Notes under the pieces: model-generated
What the model was told of the DNA's origin: nothing
Database searches by the model: none
Seen by the model: only the letters and a program-made list of their open reading frames with translations
Part shown: positions 22,311 through 34,695 of the stretch, in pieces
Position numbering within the stretch: the stretch's first letter is position 1
How the letters are laid out: each line of letters begins with the position of its first letter
Translations under genes and position numbers: made by a program
Origin: Sorex araneus
Lineage: Eukaryota > Chordata > Mammalia > Eulipotyphla > Soricidae
Assembly (NCBI RefSeq): GCF_027595985.1
Contig: NC_073302.1
Coordinates: 10,542,966 to 10,606,965 of the forward strand
Direction: 5' to 3'
Length of the DNA stretch: 64,000 nt

Positions 22311-23865
22311 GGATACATACAATAATATTACATAAAACTCCAAAACAAAAAGCCCACAGGTAAAACAACACAGATCCTCACCAAGTCTAATGATTGAAGT
22401 TGCTAGCCCAAATAAATAAAAATCGAACCCTATTACCTCTTAGATAAGGAATTTAAAATAGAACTTCTAAGAATGTATAAGGAGCTCAAAGAATCAATGG
22501 AATGCATTGATGATAAAATACAAGAATATACAAAAGCAGAGGTAAGAAAAATTTAATTTATGTGCATATATATATATATATGCAGAAGTGACAGACCTAA
22601 AAATTTGGTAGGTGAAATGAAAAACTCAGTGGAAGGTGTCAGCAACAGAGTAACAGCTGCTGAGGACAGAATCAGTGAGCTCCAAGATGAGGTGCTAAGG
22701 TTCTCCAGACAACAGCAGAAAATGGAAAGAACCTCAAAATAAATCAACAGATATCAAAAAATCTGGACGAATCCAAGAGGAATAACATAAGAATCATTGG
22801 AGTCCAAGAAGGACAGGAAGAAAAACCTGACGAAGAAGAAACTGCGAAAGACATAATTGCAAGAGATTCCCAGAGTGAAGACCACTTGCGATCAGATCCA
22901 GGAGGCGAGAAGGGTTCCAATTAAAGACGCCAAATAAAAATAAATTAATATACATCCTGATCAGAATGATGAAAACCATAGAAAGAGATAAAATTCTGGA
23001 AACAGCAAGATCAAAGAAAGAAATTTCTTATAAGGGGGCATTCTTAAGATTCCCAGCAAACCTATCCAATGAAACCCTAAGGGCCCAAAGAGAGTGGTGG
23101 GAATTAGTGAACAAACTCAATGAAATAAACGCCTTACCTAGAATACTTTCCCCAGCTAGACTCTCATTCACATCAGAAGGAACAACACAGACCTGCACAG
23201 ACAAACAAAAACTCAGGAACTTCATCGACACAAAACCATGGCTATAAGAGCAAGTAAACGGGCTACTTTAATACAAGACATGGCCCCCAAGTACACCAAA
23301 CTTTGGCAGAAACATGTGACAAAACCCCATAACAATAATCTCTCTCAATGTCAATGGGCTAAATGCACCAATGAAAAGACAGAGTGGCAGGATGGATCTG
23401 AAAACTGAACCCAACATTCTGCTGCCTGCAAGAAACACATCTGAACAGGCAGAGCGAACTCAGACTCAAAATGAAAGGATTTTTAAAAATTCTACGAGCA
23501 GACAGCTTCCTCAAAAAAGTGGAAGTGCACGGTGATTCAATAAAAGAATAAAATTAAATTTTTTTTTTTAAATAAAGAAAAAAGAATGAAAGAAAAAAAG
23601 TGGAAGTGGCCATATTGAATTCAGACCACATAGACTTCAAAGTGAAGAAGATTACAAGATACGATGAAGGATATTTCTTCATGACCAAAGGATCTGAACA
23701 CCATGAAGAACTTACTCTTCTAAATGTATATACACCCAACTAGGATCCAGCAAAATACTTAAAGCGATTCCTCATAGACTTGAAGAAAGACACTGACAGT
23801 AACACAATAATATTTGGAGACTTCAACATCGCTTTACCACCTCTTGGTAAAAATATTTAAAAAAA
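22311..23865 (+). mobile_element. Old L1: ORF1 and start of ORF2
   Basis: Parallel to 50150-52750. The ORF1 coiled-coil/RRM region (NLVGEMKNSVEGVSNRVTAAEDRISELQDEV at about 22600-22690) and C-terminal domain (KKEISYKGAFLRFPANL, REWWELVNKLNEI at about 23010-23130) are readable. The ORF2 endonuclease start (NNLSQCQWAKCTNE region in shifted frame, about 23330) and KKDTDSNTIIFGDFNI (about 23790-23835) follow. Many stops. Truncated at about 23865. Confidence 0.78.
23527..23593 (+). mobile_element. Very short L1 3'-end insertion
   Basis: A 67-base insertion consisting only of an L1-type terminus (CACGGTGATTCAATAAAAGA) and A-rich tail, flanked by a perfect 14-base duplication AAAAAAGTGGAAGT (23513-23526, 23594-23607). 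The parallel old L1 at 52497-52515 lacks it. Confidence 0.8.
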
Positions 23866-24857
23866 TATTTCTTCATCATTAATTAAAAATTAAATTTAGG
23901 TATGTACTGTGATTTATAATACTTTTAATATTAATGTTTCAGGGATACATGTTTCCACACAACAACCCAAACCAGAGTGTCATTGAACCACCAACTCTAG
24001 ACCCCTCTCTCATCCATTCTCACCAGAGCCAACTCTTAGTCAATTCACTTCTGCAGCTAGATTATCAACATCTGTTACCACTGCTTATTTTAAAATTCTG
24101 TTAGCATGTATAAATTTACTTCAAATAAGAGAGGAATCATTTGCTATTTGTCTTGCCTATGACTTACCCTTATTATGATACCCTCCATTTCCATTCAAGT
24201 ACTAAGAATCTGCAAGACTACGTTGTCCCTCATAGCTGACTAGTATTCCATCGGGTATACATAAGATAGATTCTTTTTCACTCATATATTCTCAAGACTT
24301 GAGTAGCTTCCATGTGTTGGCAACAACTATCACCAGAACACTTTCATTCCCATGCTAATATTTCAAAGTTCACTAAGATACATCCCTGTCCCCTTAAACT
24401 CAGTTCTGTGAACTATCTCTCCATTTCTGCTATTTGTTTCATTTCTGGGTATGTTATAGCGCACATGAGACAGACTAATCTGTATCCAATTTCCCCTTCT
24501 GATGGATTTTGCTCAGTATGATATCCTTCGGTTCCATCCAAGTAGGAAGTAATTGCATGATTTCATCTTTTCTTATGGCTACATAAGGTTCCATAAAGTA
24601 AATATCTCACAGCTTCTTAGTTCACTCATCTATAGATGGACATTTGGGCTGACTCCATATCTTGGCTAATGTACGAAATGCTGCAATGATTATAATGTGC
24701 ATATATCCTTTTAAAGTCGTGTGTTCATAGTTTAGGGATAGAAATCAAGAAGCGGTATTGCTCAGTTGCATGGAAGTTCTATTCTTATTTAACAAAATTA
24801 ATTTCCATATTTCTTTCCATAGAGACTGACAAACATCCCCACAACAGATAATAAGGG
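23866..24857 (-). repeat. Old L1 3' part, copy 1 of a three-copy block
   Basis: Decayed inverted L1 ORF2 C-terminus and flank. Near-identical blocks lie at about 33040-34035 and 56105-57104 (common marks TATGTACTGTGATTTATAAT and TCCTTTTAAAGTCGTGT). In the second copy the minus strand reads YIMESCAAVRKDEIMQLL, an L1 ORF2 C-terminal motif. Confidence 0.7.
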
Positions 24858-25307
24858 TTCTCTTTTTTGCTCGAGTGGGTGCCAATAACGTCTCCATTCA
24901 TCCATGCCTCATGCTAGTGTAGCCCAAAGGCATCTGCTCACTCCACGAACACAAAGAGCCTCAAACAGTCCATTCAGGGTCTTGATGAAGAAGCCTGACC
25001 TTATCATAGGTGGGCAGTCACGTGTTCTTTTGACATTCAGTGGAATCCAGTCGGTAACAGCTCTAGTCCAGCGGTCATCTCTGAATCCCATTACATGACC
25101 GGCCCATCTGATTTTCGACGCCCTGGCAAACGAGACAGCGTCCGTGATTCTTGAACATCGACGGATGTCGGAACTCCGGATTCCTTTCCTCACTTGAGTG
25201 AAACATGATATTCCAAGCATAGCTCTTTCTATTCCTCTTTGGGATACCCAAATAGCGTTCTCATCCTGTTTTTGTAGGACCCATGTCTCTGAGGCATATG
25301 TTAGTGC
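24858..25307 (-). mobile_element. RTE 3' fragment, 5'-truncated
   Basis: The minus strand reads RVSRCLWATLA, DWIPLNVKRTRDCPPM, SKIRWAGHVMGFRDDRW and HVSLRH-type tail text, equal to the C-terminal 140 or so codons of the RTE. The 3' non-coding tail is at the left (GCTCGAGTGGGTGCCAATAA). The same fragment sits at 57105-57545; the third copy of the flanking block (34035) lacks it. Confidence 0.85.
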
Positions 25308-26650
25308 AAATGAAAAAAAAAAAACACAAAAAACTCATACCTCTATATAATGCCATTCACAAAAGTTAGATCAAAATGAGTTAAAGAACTGACACCAGAC
25401 CCAAATCCATAAGGTACACACACACACAAACACTACACACACACACAAACAGCAAAAAACATAAGCAAAACCCTCCATGACATTGAAGCTAAAGGCATAT
25501 TCAAAGTTAAAACACCACTTGCCAAGCAAATAGAAGCAAAGATAAATGGGACTACATTAACATAAGAAGCCTTTAACCCTAAAAAACAATTAGTGACCAA
25601 GATACAAAGACAACCAGGGAATGAGAAAAATTATCTATGCAAAACCCATCTGATAAGGGGTTAATATCAAAGCTATATAAGACACCGGTAGAGATATATG
25701 AGCATGAAAAATGCTCTTCATCAATAATTATCAGGTAGATGCAAATCAAAGCAACAAGATACCATCTCACATCATAGAGACGGGCACACATCGTAAAGTA
25801 CAAGAATAACCAGTGCTGGTGCAGATGCGGGGAGAGAGGGACTCTTTCATTGTTGGTGAGAATGTCACCTGGTCTGACCTTTTTGGAAAACAATATGGAC
25901 ATTACTCAAATAAAGTGGAAATTGAATTCCCAATTGACCAAGCAATAACATGTTCTGGAATAGACCCTGGGGGTCCAAAAACACACAACAGACACACCAT
26001 GTGCTCTTCTATGGTCATTGCAACACTATTCGAAATAGCCAGAATATGAAAAGAACCCGAATTCCCCAAAACAGACGACTGGATAAAGAAAGAATGGTAC
26101 ATCTTCACAATGGAATTCTGTGCATTGGTTAGGAAAAATGAAGTCATGAAATTTGATTATAAATTGATAGACATGGAGAGAATCATGCTGAAAAATGAAT
26201 CAGAAAGAGATGGTCAAATAGAATGAGTGCGTTCATTTGTGGAATATAAAAAAAACAAAATAGTATGAGACTAATATCTAAAGCCTGGGAAAACTGGGGC
26301 TAGGAGGACTGGTCAATGGTAGGAAGGTTGCCACAAGAGCAGTGGAGGGGAGTGGCGGGAGAAAGGGCAGTTAGGATAGGGAAGAGGCCAGTATGACAAT
26401 AATTTTTGGTAATAATCACTCTGAACAATAATTGAGCATTGAAAGTAGTAAATTGATATAAATGATAGTCTTTCAATACTTACATTGCAAAACACAGAGC
26501 TCAAAAGGAAAGAGAGAGAAGGAAAGACAAAGAGAAGAGAGAAGAAAAGTGCCTGCTATAGAGGCATGCATGGAGGGGCGAGGGAGGAAAACTGGGGACA
26601 CTGGTGGTAGCAAATGCAATCTCCTGAAGGTATGGGGTTGGAACATTGAA
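25308..26650 (+). mobile_element. Old L1 3' half
   Basis: Plus-strand ORF2 C-terminal region: the ACCCCTCCATGACATTGAAG-like block, CCATCTGATAAGGGGTTAAT, ATACCATCTCACATCATAGA, the C-terminal zinc-knuckle region (CWCRCGERGTLSLLVRMS in a mixed frame at about 25815-25870), then the 3'UTR to about 26650. It carries the pre-insertion site of the L1 found in unit D: 25561-25573 reads CATAAGAAGCCTT uninterrupted. A CA-rich run lies at 25418-25450. The mirror copy is 44800-46510. Confidence 0.75.
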
Positions 26651-27055
26651 AACAACTAAAAAAAATGAATAATGGCACTAAGAAAGGGCATCAGTGTTGA
26701 GAACTCAGTGGACCTTCTCTCTGGACCAAACCAGCCACAATTTGGAAACTGACACCCCAATATTGTTCCAGATTATTACAACTGGTGCTACCTGATTAGA
26801 GAGTTGAGGGGGAAAATTTATTCCATAACTCCTCCTAAAGTGCATTGTTTAAGCATCTATAATAAAGACATTTATCTTACACCGAAGGAAATATTAATGT
26901 ATCATAATATCTGGTGATGGGAGTGAGTTGAACGAAGTGTGTGAGAAGAATCATGTACTTGGAACCTCTTTCTGAGACATCTGAGTGATGCTCTGATCTG
27001 CCTCGGGCAAGGAGGTGTGTGTTAATACTTGTTAAATATGGAGGGGATTTTTTTT

Positions 27056-27217
27056 CTTTTTGGGTCACAGCCGGCGATTCACAGTGGTTACTCCTGTCTC
27101 TGCACTCAGGAATTTCTCTTGGTGGTGCTCAGGGGACCATATAGGATGCTGGGAATCGAACCTGGGTCGGCCACGTGCAAGGCAAACATCCTACCCGCTG
27201 TGCTCTCACTCCAGCCC
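27056..27217 (-). mobile_element. tRNA-derived SINE (shrew type)
   Basis: Inverted copy with CTTTTTGGGTCACAGCCGGC, GGGAATCGAACCTGGG as B-box and the terminal CACTCCAGCCC. Absent from the parallel places in units A and C. Confidence 0.88.
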
Positions 27218-30200
27218 AGGAGGGGTAGTAATTGTGCTGATGATTAACTGGATGTTGTGTCACATAGTTGTGTTGTTATGTGAGGACAGAGTAAGTAACT
27301 CAGCAGTTAACAAAGGAAGACTATATTAATCAATTGGCAGCTCCATTCAAAAACTATCAATTCTGATTCAATAGCAGTGACTAAGCTATTGAATGAATCT
27401 TTTGATAAAATATGTAATGTTTATTATGACAGTGGACATATATTGTGTGCCTATGTTTCTTAGCCTGCATGATCTAATAAAACAGTAATAAAGGACTTAG
27501 AATCACAGAAATCATTATCTAAAGCATATTTGTTAGCCTTCTGAAACAGGCAGAGGGAAGTTACCTTACCTTTTAAGGGACAGCCAGGAGTGTCTGGCAG
27601 AGACCCACAACCAGCCCTGTCAGACATGTGTATTGGTTTCATTGATGTTTGGAAAACGTCTCAGCCATTCCTGTGTCCAGTAGAAACTTAGCAGGCAGTT
27701 CTGTTCCCGGGACCCTTGATACCTGGAAAACTCTCTCAGGTGGCCTGAGCAGCTCTGCCCAACCACCTCCCCAAAGTCTAATTGGACTGTGGCAATTACC
27801 TTCCTTTCTTTAACCAGGAGCTTAGGGACTTTGACTAGTCCTTTATGAGGTTTTTAATTGGTATCTTTATTGGCTTCTAAGTCAAGGACGGACAGAGAAA
27901 GGTCAAGAGATTATGGACTCACAGAAGTTTCCATCCCACTGTTTTGTTTCTCCAAAGTACTGCAGAAGCTGAAGACATACAAACTGGATGAGAAGGCTCC
28001 TGATGTACCAAGAGTGAAGATATCAGAGTGAGCTTATAATAGAAGGACAGAAAGTTCTGTCTCTCTGCTTATAGAACTATGTAGATGCATCCCATGTGCA
28101 TATGCTGTGTGATGATTTCTTGCTTGTGTAATATGATAAAGTGTATGTTTCCTCAACAGGTGTCTGTATCTATATGATATATCTGACGAAGCGGTAAGAA
28201 GAACAGACATAAAGACACTTGAAAAATAGGGTAAGAGATAAGATATTTGTCTTTCAAATGTCTTTTTTGATCCCCCCCGCATTGCCTAATGTATCCCAGC
28301 CACTACCAGGATGGACCCCTGATCACAGAGCCAGTAATAAACTCTTAGTACCATTAAGTGTGGCTCAGAAACAAGTTTTTCTTTTTTTTTTCATTGAACC
28401 ATCATGAGATAGACTACTGGGGACCCATTTCCATCCTGACACCCACACTCCCAGTGTGCCTGTACATCGGACACCTTTCTTCTCTCTTCCTCTATCTTTC
28501 TCTCACTATCCTTCTTTTCTTTGGGATATTATAGTTTGCAATACAGGTACTGAATGATTATCATGTATATATCTTCTTTGAGCAATCGGTTCTTTCCACA
28601 GTGATCATTTCCAGCTATCATTGTCCTAGGGTCACATCTCTATCCTAACTGCCCTCTCCTCCCGACTTGTGAAAAGTTTCCAAGTATTAGCCAGTCTTCC
28701 TGACCCTTGTTTCTACTGTAAATGAGTCAGAATAAAGGGGCGACAGAAAATGATTGCAATCATTTGGGGTTATACAAAACATAGTAAGAGAATAATACTC
28801 AAAAACAAGTTATAAAAAATAACAGAAAGAGACAGGATGAAAGGCAAGATCTAAAAACAATTTTGAAATAAAACTGCATGTTACATAAAGATTCTTTTCT
28901 CCCTGACCAGTGCAGAAAACATCAGGGAAGTCCCAGGAGCAAGTGCAGAGCACTCTGAGTGTGATTTGGACCCTCATTACCAAATATCTAGCCTGTCCTT
29001 CAACAATCTTTTTAACATTCTCAACTTGTAAACAAGTATCAAAGTTCAGTCATGAGAATACCGAGTCTGTGAGACATAGATTTGTTCACCAGCAAGGTAG
29101 AGAAATTTCCTGAAAATTTCCTGAGTTTACCCATGGTCAGCATGGGGGAGTTTTGAAATCCTAACTCAGTGATGTGTGATGTCCTATTTTTGCTTTCATG
29201 TCTCTTATGTTATCTCCCCATGTCATTCAATCTTTCTGTATTTATTATTTACTAATAGTAACTGATTTGTATAGTATTTCTCTGGCGGTATCTGTGAGTA
29301 AATGGGTCTCATCTTTATGCATACAGATACATAGGAGTCTGTCAATGATGGCCACATCATTGCATTGAGCAGGCAGGATCAGGTACATTTCTTCTTTCCG
29401 ATAAATGTACAAACCTGTTTCTTTGATTCCAGTATCTCAAAGGTCAGAAATGGTCTAATCCACAGTCTGGATCTACTATATTCAGATTCTAGTGGTCAAA
29501 AAAGGGTGACTTACACATGTAGTCATAATCACAATGCTTTATTGGGATTTTTAAATAGAAAAGTATTCACTAATCATTCAGCACAGTGTCTGGCAAATAA
29601 TCAATTTCAGTCTCAAGACATTATAATAATCTTTTCTCAAACTAAATGTTTTTGTTATAAATCTCCAAGGTTCCTAAATCTCCAAATTCTGGGACAATAC
29701 TTACAGAAGGCTTATCAAATAAGCCTGTCTAAACAGGTATCTCACACTCTTTGTGAACAGGGTCTGATCCTCTTTTCCTGGGTGAAGGACTACAATAATC
29801 AAAAGTAAAATCCTATGAAAATCAAGGCTCTCTGTTTGTTATAGTTTCTTAGTATACTGTTGTGTCTCCTCACACAATCAGTCACAATCCACCTTAGAGA
29901 ACACGGAGAGGTAGAAGCAGTGTCCTGAGCAGCTCAGTCTTAAGAAAACCTTGCCTTCCTGTTATTTATCTTGAACACAAAGGCCAGCAAAGATTCCCTC
30001 CTTCAACTATATTGGAGTGATGTCACTTAGCATGTCAGGAAATGTTAAAAAAGAGGAGTAAGAGAGCCAGTGTTTTGTAATTAAGAGACAGATTCTGGTT
30101 AGACAGATGTTGTCATTCCTTTGACCGGTATCTCTAGCAATGATAGAACTTCGCACACTTAGATATTATGATTTTGTACACTCTTTCAAAACTGAGACTT

Positions 30201-30410
30201 GCATTGCTTGCTTACTCATGTGTAGGGCTTTGTGCAGTTAAGTGTTGTTCAAAGTATTTTTGCTGATTTAGAAAAATATCTTATAAATTGTGAAGATGTG
30301 ATGTATTATTAGAACCCGAATGGTACATGGTGATTCATGCATACATACATGTGAGTTATGAACAAAGTCATTAAAAAAACACTTTCATGTAAAAATTTTG
30401 TTTCTATAAT

Positions 30411-30959
30411 ATGAGGCAGGCACGGTGTATCTCATTAGTAGCTTGGTCCTGGATCATCAGTTTTTCACACGCACTGATCCATACCCTGCTCTTGATCCAA
30501 GTGTCCTTCTGTGGTGACATTACCATCCCCCATTTCTTCTGTGAACTAACAGCATTGCTGGAGGTAAGCTGCTCAGACACTTCACTCAATAACCTGGTCA
30601 TATTCATTGAAGGAGTAATAATTGTATATATTCCATTCACTTTTATCATGGGATCATATATCTGCATATGGGCCACTGTCCTGAAAAATCCATCAGCTAA
30701 GAAATTCTTCAAAGTCCTTTCTACCTGTGGCTCCCATCTCCTGGTTGTGGCTTTATTCTATGGGACCATTGCAGAAGTGTACTTATTCTCCTCACCAGCC
30801 ATGTCCAGTGCTAAAGAAATAGCTGCTTCTGTGATGTATATGATAGTCACCCCCATGCTGAACCCTTTCATCTACAGTCTGAGAAACAGAGATATAAAAC
30901 AAGCCCTAATATTGTTTGCTGATAAGGTGATGTTGTTTAAGTCAAACAATGTAGTCTGA
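30411..30959 (+). pseudogene. Olfactory receptor copy B, lacking TM1-TM3
   Basis: An open frame of 182 codons corresponds to residues 136 to the end of the intact copies: TM4 onward, with CELTALLEVSCSD in loop 2, KVLSTCGSHLLVV in TM6 and PMLNPFIYSLRN in TM7. The sequence before the ATG (CACTTTCATGTAAAAATT, TTTCTATAATATG) is not OR coding text but the distal 5' flank that in copy A lies around 6280-6310. A deletion of about 465 bases therefore removed the splice acceptor, start codon and first 135 codons, and joined the two sides at a shared ATG. The MAYDRYVAIC motif is gone, so it cannot be a working receptor even though no stop interrupts the remaining frame. Confidence 0.92.
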
Positions 30960-31241
30960 ATGAGATAACAAATATATCTAGACACACACACATATACAAA
31001 TAAATAAGGAAGCTGTTATAGAAGAACCGTGGTCCTGAGAGCTCAGATAACCCTGTTTACACACACACATCTCAGAGAGCTTGGTATTTCCATGTCCCAC
31101 GCTGCTGACATAAAACAGGTTTTATTTACCGGACTGACTAGTATACATAATGTTAAAGGAAGAGAGGCTTACATAAATAATGTTTTCAATTTTATTTTTT
31201 CTAAAATTCCCATAATTAATTAATTTATTTATTTATTTTTA

Positions 31242-31405
31242 CTTTTTGGGTCACACCCAGGACTGCACAGGGGTTACTCCTCTCTCTGCACTCAGAAATT
31301 ACTCCTGGCGGTGCTTGGGTGGGCCATATGGGATGCTGGGAATCGAAACCGGCTCAGGTGCATTCTAGGCTTACGCCCTACCCTTTGTGCTATCATTCCA
31401 ACACC
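31242..31405 (-). mobile_element. tRNA-derived SINE (shrew type), diverged
   Basis: Inverted copy: CTTTTTGGGTCACACCCAGG, GGGAATCGAAACCGG B-box, TGTGCTATCATTCCAAC end. It lies downstream of OR copy B and is missing from the parallel places in A and C. Confidence 0.82.
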
Positions 31406-31752
31406 TCCCATTATAAATTTTTAATGTCTCCTTTTCATTTCCTCTTAAGTATGGATTCATACCCTTCCTCAGTATCTCTATATTGCCGTCAGATGACATT
31501 TTTTTCAGTTCATCCCCACCCAAGAATAACTGGGATTCCCCAGCTCCCCAGAGCTGGAGATAGTCCCTACAATAATTGTACAGTTTTAAATGAATTCAAT
31601 TTTTTATTAAATAAGTATCAGGTCACAAAGTTGAAAACTTTCTGTCTATAATATTTTAGTTACTTCTTCAAAATTTATTCTGAGGAGGTGTTAGAAATGT
31701 TTTCTGTCTTGATCTAGATGGCTACTTAATGTATGCATTACCTTTTTATCTT

Positions 31753-32160
31753 TTCTTTTTTTTTATTGAATCACCAAGAAAAAAGTTACAAAGCTTTCAG
31801 GTTTAAGTCTCAGTAATACAATGATCAAAGTTCCATCCCTTCACCAGTGCACATGTTCCATCACCAAGAACTCCAGTATACCTCCCATCCAACCCCCCCA
31901 CCTGTGTGGCTAATGATTTTCATTTTACTCTCTCTCTACTTTGATTACATTCAATATTTTAATAAATAACTCATATTATTATTTGGATTTCCCCCCAACA
32001 GTCAAACCTTCTAAGAAGGCATCATTTGATAAATTTATTTTCCATTGCTGAGAATGAAGAGCATATGTGGTCGTGCGGCCGCAACAGCAGCTAGGTGGTT
32101 TTGCATTTCTGGTATTTTAGTAATTAAGTCTAGAGACATTTTTCTGTAATATATTTCTGG
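31753..32160 (-). mobile_element. Composite retroposon, 5'-truncated copy
   Basis: Inverted tail (TTTTTTTTTATTGAATCACC, TTAAGTCTCAGTAATACAAT, CCTTCACCAGTGCACATG) followed by body text with GTGCGGCCGCAACAGCAG, matching the region around 3960-4370 of the complete copy. The GC-rich repeated head is absent. Confidence 0.65.
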
Positions 32161-32363
32161 CCCCTCTTAGACTATGTAAAAAGGTTTTTTTAATGTGAGT
32201 TCTTGATTTTTTGTACATTTCATGAAAGTTAGAGTTCAGTAATTTTATTAAAAGACAATACACCGTACAGTTCTTTATATATTTTGAATACAAATTCTTG
32301 ATTTCATATATTACTTAGAAGTAGCCTCTCTCCTTTTTTGACTTATTCTTTAATTTTATTTTT

Positions 32364-32530
32364 TGTTTTTTTGGTTCACAGCTGGTGTTACACAGGGGTT
32401 ACTCCTTGCTCTGCACTCAGTAATTACTCCTGGCGGTGCTCGGGGGACCACATGGGATGCTGGGAGTTGAACCCTGGTCGGCTGTGTGCAAGGCAAATGC
32501 CCTACTCGCTGTGCTATTCCTCCAGGCCCC
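32364..32530 (-). mobile_element. tRNA-derived SINE, shared by duplication
   Basis: Inverted copy with TTTTTTGGTTCACAGCTGG, GGGAGTTGAACCC in place of the usual B-box and the terminal CCTCCAGGCCCC. The orthologous copy in the parallel block is at 55335-55496, so the insertion predates that duplication. Confidence 0.85.
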
Positions 32531-34267
32531 TCTTTAAGTTTTTAACAATATTACTCAGAATTACATAATGACGATTTTACCCCATTTTCAAAATTTTCTT
32601 TTATAAATAGTGATTTCTGCATTTGGAAGATAAGAAAATATATTCCATTTTAAAGAAATTAAATGTATTTTCTTATATTAAAAATAATTTTAAAATGATT
32701 TAGACCCATGAAATAAAACTGCCCATAATAGAATTGCTGGCACACAGTTTACAATAAATCTTTAGAAATCTGTGCTTATCATGAAGTAAAGGATTCTGTG
32801 CCACGTGTCTTCTAAGTATTTTAAATTTAAATCCTGTATTTAATGATATGCCTATATTCGTTCCATTTTTATTCACTGAAAGAATTGTTTAAAATTCAAT
32901 TTGTTCCAAATAGACATTAACTTATTTAAATATTCCTACCTATTTTATTCTTTGTGCACAGTGGCAAATAATTTTCTAAATTTTTATTTCAAATGTTTAT
33001 TTTTGTGTACCTTAATGAACTATTAAAATTTTATTTCTTCATAATTAATGAAAAATTAAATTTAGGTATGTACTGTGATTTATAATACTTTTAATAGTAC
33101 TGTTCCAGGGATACTGTTTCCACACCACATCCGAAACCAGTCTCATTGAATCACCGACTCTAGATCCTCTCTCATCCATTCTCAGCAGAGCCACCTCTTT
33201 CTTAGTCAATTCACTTCTGCAGCTAGATTATCAGCATCTGTTACCACTGCTTATTTTAAAATTCTATTAGTATGTATAACTTTACTTCAAATAAGAGAGG
33301 AATCGTTTGCTATTTGTCTTGCCTATGACTTACCCTTATTATGATGCCCTCTATTTTCATTCAAGTACTAATAATATGCAAGACTTGGTTGTTTCTCATA
33401 GCTGTCTAGTATCCCATTGGGTATACATAGGATAGATTCTTTTTCAATCATATGTTCTCAGGGCTTGAGTGGCTTCCATATGTTGGCAACACCTACCACC
33501 AGAACTCCCTCATTCCCATGCTAATATTTCAAAGTTCACTCAGATACATCCCTGTCCCCTTAAACTCAGTTCTGTGAACTATCTCTCCATTTCTGCTATT
33601 TGTTTCATTTCTGGGAATATTATAACCCACATGAGACAGACTAATCTGTATCCATTCATCTCCTTCTGACGGATTTTGCTCAGTATGTTATCCTCCGGTT
33701 CCATCCAATTACTAGGAAGTAATTGCATGATTTCATCTTTTCTTACGGCTGCACAAGATTCCATAATGTAAATATCCCACAATTTCTTGATTCACTCATC
33801 TATAGTTGGACATTTGGGCTGACTCTATATCTTGGCTATTGTACGAAATGCTGCAATGATTATAATGTGCATATATCCTTTTAAAGTCGTGTTTTTATAG
33901 TTTAGGGATAGAAATCAAGAAGCGGTATTGCTCAGTTGCATGGGAGTTCTATTCTAATTTAACAAAATTAATTTCCATATTTCTTTCCATAGAGACTGAC
34001 AAGCATCCCCACAACAGAGAATAGAGGTTCTCTTTTCACCACATCCCTCTAGTCATTTCCCTTAGAGTGGAAAATGTTCATAATTTGATATATTCTCCTT
34101 TGTGGTTATTCTATTTTTTTGGACCAATAGTTTGAGTAAAGTTGTTTTGTGAGAGAGTTATAACATGTTTTCTTGGATTTGCACTCTGGATTTGAGTCAA
34201 ATATAGAGGTTTTTAGTCCATTTAAAATAAGTTCTCTGCATGGTAGAGAGAGATTCAGATTCTTTTT

Positions 34268-34695
34268 AATTTTTTTAATTGAATCACCATGTGGAAAATT
34301 ACAATGCTTTCAGGCTTAAGTCTCAGTTATATAATGCTGAAACAACCATCCCCTCACCAGTGCCCATATTCCACCGCCAAAAAAAAAATCCCAGTATACC
34401 TCTCATACCTCCCACCCTCCCCCTCTCCCCACCCAATCCCCCGCCTGGGTAACTGATAAATTTCACTTTACTTTCTCATTACTTTGGTTACAATCAACAT
34501 TTCAACAAAAAACTCACTATTATTGTTAGGAGCTCCCCATTAGAGTCAGACCTGTGGTGAAGAAATATGAGGTTGCGTGGCCACAATAGTTTTTGGATTT
34601 CTGTATTTTAGCAACTAAGTCCAGGGAAATTACTCCCAGAAATTGGATCAAGCTGCGGTGAGGCTGCACACGTGCGGCCCCGGGATCACATCTAG
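34268..34695 (-). mobile_element. Composite retroposon, 5'-truncated copy
   Basis: The inverted tail (TTTAATTGAATCACCATGTG, CCATCCCCTCACCAGTGCCC) and body (GTTGCGTGGCCACAATAG) match the 3' half of 3451-4373. The flanks GATTCTTTTTAATTTTT and GACTCTTTCTAATTTTT (about 34256 and 34699) look like a diverged target duplication. L1 text continues on both sides. Confidence 0.65.

Larger units (their letters stand above)
25308..31740. repeat. OR segmental duplication unit B (inverted)
   Basis: Reverse complement of unit C (about 38760-46510) and of most of unit A. Shared marks: inverted GGTCCACTGAGTTCTCA at about 26695 against 44427, the inverted CAGTGGGATGGAAACTTCTG at about 27928, and the OR 3' half. 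Stretches 26651-27055, 27218-30410 and 30960-31241 contain shared flank and old L1/SINE remnants; I see no further gene there. Confidence 0.85.

Noticed and set aside
25418-25450. CA repeat as a regulatory or Z-DNA feature
   Set aside because: Ordinary microsatellite inside an old L1, also at 57654-57673; nothing more to support.
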